Shown here in pieces: positions 45,274 to 53,143 of a stretch of 64,000 nt of DNA (positions within the stretch are counted from its first letter, which is position 1; each line of letters starts with the position of its first letter). Source of the DNA: Wallemia ichthyophaga EXF-994 (Eukaryota > Basidiomycota > Wallemiomycetes > Wallemiales > Wallemiaceae); assembly GCF_000400465.1 (NCBI RefSeq), contig NW_008806280.1:434001-498000 (forward strand), read 5' to 3'. A program made the translations under genes and the position numbers. The notes beneath the pieces are model-generated. The model had not been told where the DNA came from. It made no database searches and saw only the letters and a list, made by a program, of their open reading frames with translations.

Positions 45274-46833
45274 TTACTCTTCGGTATTAGCATCAGCATT
45301 AGCATTAGCATCAGCATTAGCGTTAGCATCACCATCAGCATTACCATCACCATCAGCATTACCATCACCATCAGCCTCAGCCTCACCATCACCATCGCCA
45401 TCCTCACCACCCTCCACCTCACTCTCTTCCCCACTGCCGTCAAATTCACCTTGATCGACAGAGTTTCTCAAACGGCTAGTATAGCTATCGCCTAGAGAAT
45501 GAATCATGAAATGCTCTAAAGCGTCGACAGATGAGCCATTCAAAGAGAGAGCATGACCGATGAGTTGGTGAGGGGAGAGGGAGTGAGCGTAGAACTCGCA
45601 AGTGTGTTTGAGGGTGTCACACAGCTTAGCGAGGTATGTGTGCAAGAGATGAGTGAGGAGGCTGACTGGTGTGGTGGTGCTAGAGGTGAACCCAGTGTGG
45701 AGAACGGTGGCCACTGCGACCTTATGGAGCACGCTGCCGGCCACATTATCATCGAGGGTGCCGGGCTGGCTGCTAAGCGGGTCTAGCATTGATGAACCCC
45801 ATTTGTAGCTGTCGCTGTCGCTCTCACCCTCGCCCTTATCGCCACCTTCACCTCCCTCACTCCCACTCCCGTCTATGTCCATATCGTCGCTCTCCTTGTC
45901 GCACGACTTGTTGAGACTGGTGAGCAGAGACAGCTGCGTGCTGAAGGAGGACTGCAGTGATGAGGGCATGTGTGGGGGGATGACGAAAGGAGTGGAGTAG
46001 GTGTGCGAGGGTGGTGCACATGGCATGCCATTCCGCACGCTCTCTTTGTACGATGGGGAGTCGATGAGAAGTGAGCAAGTCTTGGGAGTGGAAGTGTTGT
46101 CTTGATTTGTACTATCTTCCTCGTGAGTAAAAAACAGTTGCCAAGGCTGCTCTATCTCGTCTTGATCGATATGTCTCATATCATTACCGCGTAAAATAGC
46201 CATTGAATCTGAAAAAGGGTTGGATAATGTGGTCGTTGGGAATGGTGTCGGTGAATGTGTAGGGGAAACGGATCTAATCACAGCGTTGCTGTCCAATTTG
46301 CGCTTTTTGTGGGGACGTTTGTGGATGGGTTGAGAGGGAGTGAGTGATCTGCCAGCGCCAACATCGTCATCCTGCAATAAAGAGTTTGGAGAATCAGGAA
46401 TAAACTCTAATAACTGAGAAGACTTAGTTTCCAAGTGAATAGCATGTGATCTGAGTGGGTGATTTGGATCAGTATTGTACACTAAGCAATTAGTCCATAT
46501 CAAGTCCAAATCTGATTTGAATTGTTGCTTGTGTTTATATTGGCGCTGCTTAATCTTCTTGGTTATAGTGGACAGGTCCATTGGGTGGGTAATAACCAAA
46601 TGATAGTCAGGCGCTTCAAATTTCCTAACAGGTTTTCTAAAGGCGAAAGAAGAGGAAGATGATTTGAGCTGGTCGATAACCTTATCAAGCAATTCAAACC
46701 ACTCGTTGTTTATAGATGGCTGCTGGCTTGTCGTTGCATTCGACAGCTGCCGTATTTTACTAATAAGTGACTTATAATCCACGCCAATTTCAAATAAACT
46801 CAATTCCTTATTCAAATATTTCGTTGAAGACAT
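45274..46833 (-). CDS. SPT7: SAGA subunit Spt7-like bromodomain protein
   Basis: Intronless, 519 aa from ATG 46833. The N-terminal third is a bromodomain (DYHLVITHPMDLSTITKKIK ... SDLDLIWTNCLVYNTDPNHPLR), including the acetyl-lysine-binding Asn in YN. The C-terminal half has a histone-fold-like block, PVSLLTHLLHTYLAKLCDTL, as in Spt7. The protein ends in an acidic, repetitive Asp/Gly/Asn/Ala tail. Spt7 scaffolds the SAGA coactivator. This copy is short compared with budding yeast Spt7 (over 1,300 aa), closer to sizes in basidiomycetes as far as I know. Its start codon is 26 bp from that of the divergent EFG1. Confidence 0.82.
   Translation of the reverse strand: MSSTKYLNKELSLFEIGVDYKSLISKIRQLSNATTSQQPSINNEWFELLDKVIDQLKSSSSSFAFRKPVRKFEAPDYHLVITHPMDLSTITKKIKQRQYKHKQQFKSDLDLIWTNCLVYNTDPNHPLRSHAIHLETKSSQLLEFIPDSPNSLLQDDDVGAGRSLTPSQPIHKRPHKKRKLDSNAVIRSVSPTHSPTPFPTTTLSNPFSDSMAILRGNDMRHIDQDEIEQPWQLFFTHEEDSTNQDNTSTPKTCSLLIDSPSYKESVRNGMPCAPPSHTYSTPFVIPPHMPSSLQSSFSTQLSLLTSLNKSCDKESDDMDIDGSGSEGGEGGDKGEGESDSDSYKWGSSMLDPLSSQPGTLDDNVAGSVLHKVAVATVLHTGFTSSTTTPVSLLTHLLHTYLAKLCDTLKHTCEFYAHSLSPHQLIGHALSLNGSSVDALEHFMIHSLGDSYTSRLRNSVDQGEFDGSGEESEVEGGEDGDGDGEAEADGDGNADGDGNADGDANANADANANADANTEE
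45285..45400. repeat. AGCATT/AGCATC-type hexanucleotide repeat inside the SPT7-like gene
   Basis: Plus-strand runs of AGCATT, AGCATC and ACCATC alternate over about 115 bp. On the coding strand they give the tail pattern GDGNADGDANANADANANADANTEE-like (Asp/Asn/Ala/Gly). Copies are diverged, and the array is in frame because the unit is six bases. Confidence 0.8.
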
Positions 46834-46859
46834 GGTGATGGTTACGCCCAACATCCATC

Positions 46860-47489
46860 ATGGCCATCTCCAAAATAAAGGCAGCGATCAGATCTCACCA
46901 CAGGCGCTTAGATAAGGGCGTTGATGAGGAGACCAAGCAGTCCATCTCCAGGAAACTCGATGGCCTCAATTACGAGCTCAATAAGGTCAAAGAAGATGAG
47001 CTCTCAAGGAAAATGAGCTCGAGATATCACAAGATTAAATTTATCGAGAAGAGGAAATTGTTTAGATTGATTAATTCTATTAAAAATAATAAAATTAATA
47101 AGAATGACACTCACCCGGATTCGAAGCGAGCTCTATTCAAATACAGGCAGCAACTCAACTACATAATAAACTACCCAACGAATATCAAGTATATTTCTGT
47201 CCTTCACTCACCCTCCAACTCGGCAGACACAAAATCCAGACAAGAAAAACTTGATGACGTTGAGTCAAAGATGAATGCAGGCGATATCAGCAGTACTCCA
47301 GAGCTAATTGTGTTTAAGAGTCTTCAATCTGACAATGTCAACGAGGTAGAGGGGAGTAAGGGGAGTAAGCAGAAGCCCCAGACGCAGGAATCCCAGAAAT
47401 CCCATAAATCCCAAAAATCCCACCACCATCAGCCATCAGAAGATTCAGATGACCAAGCCAATCTCTCCGCTGACGATTTTTTCGAATAG
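46860..47489 (+). CDS. EFG1: rRNA-processing protein EFG1
   Basis: Intronless, 209 aa, close to the yeast protein length. The N-terminal region, KIKAAIRSHHRRLDKGVDEE, is basic and helical. It is followed by MSSRYHKIKFIEKRKLFRL and the family segment QLNYIINYPTNIKYISVL (motif LxYxxxFPxxxKYISL). The C-terminus is Ser/Lys/Glu-rich. Efg1 is a nucleolar factor of the small-subunit processome needed for early 35S pre-rRNA cleavages. It shares a 26-bp start-to-start gap with SPT7 and its stop is 54 bp from the DHHC gene's stop. Confidence 0.92.
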   Translation: MAISKIKAAIRSHHRRLDKGVDEETKQSISRKLDGLNYELNKVKEDELSRKMSSRYHKIKFIEKRKLFRLINSIKNNKINKNDTHPDSKRALFKYRQQLNYIINYPTNIKYISVLHSPSNSADTKSRQEKLDDVESKMNAGDISSTPELIVFKSLQSDNVNEVEGSKGSKQKPQTQESQKSHKSQKSHHHQPSEDSDDQANLSADDFFE

Positions 47490-47543
47490 ACCACTTGAAT
47501 GTAATTTTATATTTATTTACCGTAGAAAGTGAGACACTTGACA

Positions 47544-48758
47544 TCACACCACATCCCCCTCGCTTTCGCTCTCGCTGTCAAAGTGCAGCTGCAGGCCTTG
47601 TGTGTTTCTCTTGGCGAACGTGTATCCATCGCCGCATGGCGGGTGGGGGATAGGCAGGAGGAGTACAGTCCAGTGTCTACGAGAGGCTGTCAGAGAAGGG
47701 GAGAAGAGCGCCACATACCCACCTGCGACCGCCACCAATGTTGAAAAAGAGCGACAAGTTCTTCGCCCACCCGAAGTCGTAGGGGTTGATAGCAGTGTAA
47801 GCAGGCTGAAGCTGGGTAGTGAGAGAATGTGTGAGTATGAGTGTGCACCATATCTCAAATAAGCAACTCACGCCATTTCTTCGATCCCGCCTCACAGCTT
47901 TTCTGTACGCTCTATGATCCTCGTACTCGACACTAGTGAGGCCTTGAAACACGAGCGAGAGCTGCCACGCAGCCATTACACCGACAACGCTTCCAATAAG
48001 TAGGGCGAGAAGCCAAGTCAGCACTGCAAAGAAGGGCGGCGAGTAGTAGCGCTGTGTCCATTCATCACTACCTCGATTAGGCAACACCTCATCGAACACT
48101 GCGCCATAGCCCATCACCCCCACTATCAGACACGCTGCAGAGAGGTATAACCTGTATGATTATGTGCGCGTGTGCGCGTGTTAGTTATCACCTATATACG
48201 CCATGTACACCACTCGACAAAGCAAAACCCACATAAAGAGCACGAAATAACGCTCATTGCCAAGCCCGACACACTGGTTGATCCACGGACAGTGGTGATC
48301 GTATTTGAGTATACAGCGGCTGCAGACGCGGCAATGGTGGGCGCGTTCCGGCTTCACGGCTGAGCATTTGGAGCATTTTGTGTGCGATCTGTGTGCGGTG
48401 TCTGCAGCCACTTCATCTTCACCCACGCTCACCAAGCCCGGTGACACAGTAACAGCCTTGTAGTAGTTGAAGAAGATCACAGCGGCATGCCAGGTGCAGT
48501 ACACGGCAGCCAGACGACGCGTGAGCGGAGTTGAGTGAGCGAGAGCGTGTGGAAAAATAACTTCAACTGCGTTTGCGGGATAGTGTGAGCGGTGTGATAC
48601 GCACACTTAGCACTGCACCCACAGAAAGAGAATGTACACGGTATGAGCAGTGCTACGGCGAAAGTGACAAATAGCACACCCGTTCTCCCCACAATCCTGT
48701 CCGATAGATCCTCGCAGTGCCGTAAAACTTTGTGGATCCGCCGCGCGTGTTTTTCCAT
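47544..48758 (-). CDS. DHHC palmitoyltransferase (PFA3/PFA4-like)
   Basis: Exons 48623-48758, 48192-48566, 47872-48134, 47723-47811 and 47544-47676 give 331 aa, with four introns of 46-60 nt. The zinc-binding DHHC domain is complete: [20 protein letters not shown], then [17 protein letters not shown] with the catalytic Cys in DHHC. Four hydrophobic helices flank it (for example [18 protein letters not shown] and [20 protein letters not shown]). A TTxE/NPYDFG-like segment near the end is typical of Pfa3/Pfa4 enzymes. The protein attaches palmitate to cysteines of membrane proteins at the ER or vacuole. The fourth intron (47677-47722) restores the [10 protein letters not shown]...GDGYTF ending. 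Confidence 0.9.
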
Positions 48759-48797
48759 CGAAATGGTGGTGATCGTCGGTTATCAACCGCCATTTCG
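48759..48797. promoter_or_regulatory. Near-palindrome between two divergent start codons
   Basis: CGAAATGGTGGTGAT (48759-48773) faces ATCAACCGCCATTTCG (48782-48797), an inverted repeat with one mismatch and one indel. It abuts the DHHC start codon and resembles the palindrome at 42358-42380 (shared half-site GGYGGTTGAT). Confidence 0.5.
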
Positions 48798-48810
48798 GAT
48801 AATTTTGGAG

Positions 48811-49284
48811 ATGGTCTCAAACAGGGGAGATAGGAATACTTCCGATGTAATCCACAGACAGCCGCTGCATGACAAGAATGCGGGAAATAGGGGAGTTGGG
48901 AGTGAGGAGAGCGGGGAATGCGCTGATAAGACGCCCCCAACGCTCGCAACACGCCAGACGAAGAAGCCATCCGCTAAGAAAACACAGAAACATCACGCAT
49001 CACTCACCAAAGAGAATCTCAAACGGCACACACGATCGATGAGCACGAGTGGGAGTGCTTGGGGTTCGGGGAGTGTATACGGCAACAACGTAACCAAAGT
49101 AACAGCCGCAGCTACGCACTTGTCAGAAGTTTCGCCCGCGCCATCGCCACCGCACAAAACAAAGCGCAAGATGAGAGACAGGGACAGGTACACGGCCCAA
49201 CTTACCCCGCGCAAGCTCAAGCGTATACGTGAGTTTAAAGAGATCGACGAATGGCAGCTGAGTGAGGAATTGGTGTTGTTTTGA
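48811..49284 (+). CDS. Small basic hypothetical protein
   Basis: Frame open from well upstream. The ATG at 48811 (MVSNRGDRNTSDVIHRQP) gives 157 aa. An in-frame ATG at 48763 would add 16 residues but lies 4 bp from the DHHC start codon, and one at 48643 would overlap that gene's first exon. The product is rich in Lys, Arg, Ser and Thr. It contains KKPSAKKTQKHHASLTKENL and a C-terminal RDRYTAQLTPRKLKRIREFKE, suggesting a nuclear or nucleolar protein. No family is recognised. It ends 36 bp before the TG tract that leads into the minisatellite. Confidence 0.6.
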   Translation: MVSNRGDRNTSDVIHRQPLHDKNAGNRGVGSEESGECADKTPPTLATRQTKKPSAKKTQKHHASLTKENLKRHTRSMSTSGSAWGSGSVYGNNVTKVTAAATHLSEVSPAPSPPHKTKRKMRDRDRYTAQLTPRKLKRIREFKEIDEWQLSEELVLF

Positions 49285-49320
49285 GGAAAAGTTATAAATA
49301 TATGCAGTATCCAGAGCATG

Positions 49321-50122
49321 TGTGTGTGTGTGTGTGTGTGTCTATCTATACCTATTTCTGTGTCTGTGTCTGTGTCTATCTATACCTATTTCTGTGTCTG
49401 TGTCTGTGTCTATCTATACCTATTTCTGTGTCTGTGTCTGTGTCTATCTATACCTATTTCTGTGTCTGTGTCTGTGTCTATCTATACCTATTTCTGTGTC
49501 TGTGTCTGTGTCTATCTATACCTATTTCTGTGTCTGTGTCTGTGTCTATCTATACCTATTTCTGTGTCTGTGTCTGTGTCTATCTATACCTATTTCTGTG
49601 TCTGTGTCTGTGTCTATCTATACCTATTTCTGTGTCTGTGTCTGTGTCTATCTATACCTATTTCTGTGTCTGTGTCTGTGTCTATCTATACCTATTTCTG
49701 TGTCTGTGTCTGTGTCTATCTATACCTATTTCTGTGTCTGTGTCTGTGTCTATCTATACCTATTTCTGTGTCTGTGTCTGTGTCTATCTATACCTATTTC
49801 TGTGTCTGTGTCTGTGTCTATCTATACCTATTTCTGTGTCTGTGTCTGTGTCTATCTATACCTATTTCTGTGTCTGTGTCTGTGTCTATCTATACCTATT
49901 TCTGTGTCTGTGTCTGTGTCTATCTATACCTATTTCTGTGTCTGTGTCTGTGTCTATCTATACCTATTTCTGTGTCTGTGTCTGTGTCTATCTATACCTA
50001 TTTCTGTGTCTGTGTCTGTGTCTATCTATACCTATTTCTGTGTCTGTGTCTGTGTCTATCTATACCTATTTCTGTGTCTGTGTCTGTGTCTATCTATACC
50101 TATTTCTGTGTCTGTGTCTGTG
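49321..50122. repeat. TG tract followed by a 34-bp minisatellite, 23 identical copies
   Basis: A (TG)10 tract at 49321-49340 runs into 23 tandem copies of a 34-base unit (phase TCTATCTATACC TATTTC TGTGTCTGTGTCTGTG) from 49341 to 50122. I saw no difference between copies. Because 34 is not divisible by three and no plus-strand frame meets a stop, all three frames stay open and produce very long spurious reading frames with repeated CVCVCVYLYLF-type translations. The array fills the gap between a plus-strand gene and the 3' end of the PUS9-like gene. Confidence 0.97.
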
Positions 50123-50127
50123 CCTCT

Positions 50128-51714
50128 TTAGCCTCCTTCTTCCGCCGCCTTCCTCTCCTCTTCCTCCTTTACGAGCTGATTAACACTCTCCACTATACCT
50201 TGCTTACGCTGCTCGTTATTCGCATCCCACCACTTTCTCCCACCCTCATCTATCCAATTAGGGAGAGGAGCCTGAAAGCACCAATCGGGACTCGTGTAGC
50301 GTGTGGCATGAAGATAGATGAAAAGTTTCTCGCGCGGGGGGTCTGGAATGAGGGGGATGAAGCAAGTGGGGCAGTATCCGCCGAGGCCTTGCGTGACGCT
50401 GTTGAGGTTATGAGCGTCAGTGTTTGTATCATTGTGGCCATGTTGTTGTTGTTGTTGATCTTCCTTTATTTGATTCTGCTTCTGCTTCTCCTGCTCGTCG
50501 CTCCCAAAACCCAGCGCATCTCTCCACCTCGCCCAGCCGTCGCTTTCGTCTTTCTGCGCGCGTAGACGTCGTATCACCTCCTTGTACTCCTCGTGTAGCT
50601 CGACTGGGCTGTTGAACCCGATATCGTCGTCGCTGCGAATGAAATGTTTGGCGTTATCGCCGAGGTGTTTCTCGAGTATTTCTACGTCCTTGGAATGACA
50701 TGTGTTTAATGGCTGTTCTTTGCGCTGCTCCTGATTCTGCCCCTGTTTATGTTCCTGCTCCTGATCGTGCTCCCTGTCCAATTCCAACAACTCACCGAGC
50801 ACGCGCTCGGTGGTATACGTCGGCCATCCCCCTTTCCCTCTTTTCACGCCCCACACCTCGTAGCTCGAGTAGAGAGGATCGTTAGCGATCGGATAGCCTA
50901 GGTACTGAAGATGAACGCGAATCTGGTGAGTGCGACCAGTGAGAGGTTGGCAATAAACGATGCTAGTATCAGTGACAGAATCATACGACATACGTTCGAA
51001 CATTGTTTTGGCCTGCTTGCCGTGTTCGTGGCGAATAACGAGTCCCATCTGTCTATCGACGGTAATGATAGGCTCGTCGACAGTCTCGCGGTCTGGGAAT
51101 CGACCCAGGACGCGTGCAATGTACTCTTTCTTTATTACGCCGCGCATAAACGCTGCACCGAGTTGCTGACCTGCGCTCTTGCGCGTGCCTATCACCATCA
51201 CACCGCTAGTCAGCCTGTCGAGACGATTACAGCAGTAGAGGCTGTTCATTTTGTATTCGTCCTGGAGGATCTCCAGCAGCGTGTTCTTCCTGTACCGCCC
51301 AGCAGCGTGCACAGGCATAGAGCCAGGTTTGGACACAACGAGCCAGCCACGCTCTTTGTTTTCGTAGATTATAACAGGCAGCTCAGCTACAACTGGTGGT
51401 TCATGCGCATGCACTCGGTTCTGGATGAGGTCGCCATTGCGCACTACAGAATCGAGCGTTGCGGGCTGGCTGTTGATAGTAGCTATGCCCGTCTGGATGG
51501 CCCACTCGTAATAAGACTTGGACCGGTCGCGGAACTCCGTCGTACACACTTCCACTAACCTCCGCCCAAACCACCGTTGCTTGGCGTATGTCTGGTAGAC
51601 GTAGTAGTACGGCTGTACACTGCGTAGACCTTCCTTGTACACTATGCGGGGAGGATCCGCCGCGAAAATATCCTTTACATCCACTTTCTGCGTCTGTGGC
51701 ATCCTTCTTCTCAT
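50128..51714 (-). CDS. PUS9: RluA-family tRNA pseudouridine synthase (Pus9/Rib2 type)
   Basis: Intronless, 528 aa from ATG 51714 (MRRRMPQTQKVDV); ATG 51702 is four codons later. The N-terminal part contains FRDRSKSYYEWAIQTG (S4-like). The catalytic domain has LVVSKPGSMPVHAAGRY, the active-site loop CCNRLDRLTSGVMV with the catalytic Asp, QPLTGRTHQIRVHLQYLG and NDPLYSS. Yeast Pus9 and Rib2 modify U32 of mitochondrial and cytoplasmic tRNAs. The C-terminal region is Gln/Glu/Lys-rich low complexity and then a conserved-looking HATRYTSPDWCFQAPLPNWI. It ends 5 bp beyond the minisatellite and its start lies 6 bp from the divergent PLP1-like gene. Confidence 0.88.
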   Translation of the reverse strand: MRRRMPQTQKVDVKDIFAADPPRIVYKEGLRSVQPYYYVYQTYAKQRWFGRRLVEVCTTEFRDRSKSYYEWAIQTGIATINSQPATLDSVVRNGDLIQNRVHAHEPPVVAELPVIIYENKERGWLVVSKPGSMPVHAAGRYRKNTLLEILQDEYKMNSLYCCNRLDRLTSGVMVIGTRKSAGQQLGAAFMRGVIKKEYIARVLGRFPDRETVDEPIITVDRQMGLVIRHEHGKQAKTMFERMSYDSVTDTSIVYCQPLTGRTHQIRVHLQYLGYPIANDPLYSSYEVWGVKRGKGGWPTYTTERVLGELLELDREHDQEQEHKQGQNQEQRKEQPLNTCHSKDVEILEKHLGDNAKHFIRSDDDIGFNSPVELHEEYKEVIRRLRAQKDESDGWARWRDALGFGSDEQEKQKQNQIKEDQQQQQHGHNDTNTDAHNLNSVTQGLGGYCPTCFIPLIPDPPREKLFIYLHATRYTSPDWCFQAPLPNWIDEGGRKWWDANNEQRKQGIVESVNQLVKEEEERKAAEEGG

Positions 51715-51720
51715 ATACCG

Positions 51721-52441
51721 ATGGGCGTCGCAGAGCAAGAGAGGGCAGACATGGAAATGGAAGACAGCCCAAGCGACTCGGAGTTGCTGGAGGGATTGGA
51801 AGACGATGATTACAGGGAACAGCGTATACGTGAAATACAATCAGACATCACTCGCCGCCAGATAAACGCAGAGTTCGTTAGTCGAGGCGGATACAGGGAG
51901 TATACATCCGAGAAGGAAGTGATGGACGTTGGGCTGAAAGAGGCCAAGGCTGTGGTGCATTTCTTTCATCCACGGTTTAAGCGGTGCGAGATAATGGATA
52001 CCCACTTGGAGGTGAGCGTTGAGCTCATAAATCACTCAAATCACTCACCCACCACCCCAGCTCATTGCTCACCAACATCTAGGCACCAAGTTCCTCAAAG
52101 TACACGTCGAGAATGTGCCTTTCTTGGTAGAGAAGTTGAGAATAAAGGTGCTGCCATGTGTGATTACGTTTAGACAGGGCGTGGCAAGAGATAGGTGTGT
52201 GTGGCGTGTGCATGTACACCCTCTAACCCACCATACAGACTCGTGGGCTTCGAAGACCTCGGAAAATCTGATGAGTTTACGACGAAAATGCTTGAAAATC
52301 GTTTGTTTGAAATGGGTGAGTTGGGAGTTAGTCTATTTCTTTGCTGATAGGTGTACAACAGGTGCAATTACTAGCTTTGATCAAGATAAAGATGCTAATC
52401 ACGGTAATCACTCATCAGACACAAGTGACTACGATGATTAG
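51721..52441 (+). CDS. PLP1: Phosducin-like/thioredoxin-fold protein (PLP1/TXNDC9 type)
   Basis: Exons 51721-52011, 52061-52194, 52239-52315 and 52362-52441 encode 193 aa, with three introns of 44-49 nt. The helical N-terminus is followed by a thioredoxin-like fold without the CxxC active site (AVVHFFHPRFKRCEIMDTHLE, then FLKVHVENVPFLVEKLRIKVLPCVITF). GFEDLGKSDEFTTKMLENRL and an acidic tail SSDTSDYDD complete the protein, all characteristic of Plp1/TXNDC9. These proteins are co-chaperones of the CCT ring in tubulin and actin folding, which fits the CCT7 gene nearby only by coincidence. The last acceptor was chosen to give the acidic tail. Its stop is 9 bp from that of ATP23. Confidence 0.88.
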
Positions 52442-52450
52442 AAAATTAAC

Positions 52451-53077
52451 TCAGTATATCTCATCAAAGGGTCTTGTATCGTTGAAGCAGCTGCTGAAAA
52501 CTTGGTCAACAACCAATTCAGCCTGTTGAGTAGATTTGCAGTTAAAATTTGCAGCGACTGATAAAATTGCCCTTCTTCTAACGCATTCTTGGTGATGCTT
52601 GTTAAAGCCCATGTTTCCCCTCTTGAGCTCTTTAAAGAATCTACAATCACCGCTAAGATTCGCGGCTCTTATCTCGGAACACGCGTGATGACGGAGGTTG
52701 TTCCAGTCGACATTAAATCTGTGGTGATCCCATGAGTGAAGTAATTCATGCGCCAGAGTATTCTCCATGTGCTCATAACTGAAAATTCTATTGCTGCATA
52801 ACAAAATGCCAGTATCGGGGGAAAAACCACCACCACGCTTAGAAGAACAGGGAAAGCAGTGAATGGAATTTGAATTAAAGTCAACGCCAATTTTACGCAG
52901 ATGATCGACCAAGAATATAATAACTGGAGATGATTGCAACAGAGATCTCTTATACTTGTCGCATCTTTCAAAATCCTTAAGTTGAATCCAAGCAGCGTAA
53001 TCATCTTCAGACAATCCCAAACCAGAAAATAATTTAAAATTGTTTATCCATTTTTTATGGAAATTGGTTTCACTCAT
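52451..53077 (-). CDS. ATP23: Mitochondrial metalloprotease/chaperone ATP23
   Basis: Intronless, 208 aa from ATG 53077 (MSETNFHKKW). The zinc protease motif is HELLH, in MENTLAHELLHSWDHHRF. It is preceded by CFPCSSKRGGGFSPDTGILLCSNR and followed by EIRAANLSGDCRF and HHQECVRRRAILSV, matching Atp23. The protein works in the intermembrane space to cleave the Atp6 precursor and assist ATP synthase assembly. It lies between convergent PLP1 (9 bp) and divergent orphan gene (66 bp between starts). Confidence 0.93.
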   Translation of the reverse strand: MSETNFHKKWINNFKLFSGLGLSEDDYAAWIQLKDFERCDKYKRSLLQSSPVIIFLVDHLRKIGVDFNSNSIHCFPCSSKRGGGFSPDTGILLCSNRIFSYEHMENTLAHELLHSWDHHRFNVDWNNLRHHACSEIRAANLSGDCRFFKELKRGNMGFNKHHQECVRRRAILSVAANFNCKSTQQAELVVDQVFSSCFNDTRPFDEIY

Positions 53078-53143
53078 TGAAATTGAAATCAACGCACAGA
53101 CACGGTTATATCTCTTTCTTGGTTGGCAACGGCGAAGAGGGAG

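Noticed and set aside
48643-48762. Upstream ATG (48643) for the small basic protein
   Set aside because: It would overlap the first coding exon of the DHHC gene on the other strand. The added residues look like its antisense.
49341-50122. CRISPR array
   Set aside because: The repeats are directly adjacent with no spacers, and the DNA is eukaryotic.
49281-50565. Three overlapping plus-strand frames of 269-415 residues with CVCVCVYLYLF-type repeats
   Set aside because: They are translations of the 34-bp minisatellite in its three frames. The composition is absurd for a protein and the frames extend into the antisense of the PUS9-like gene.
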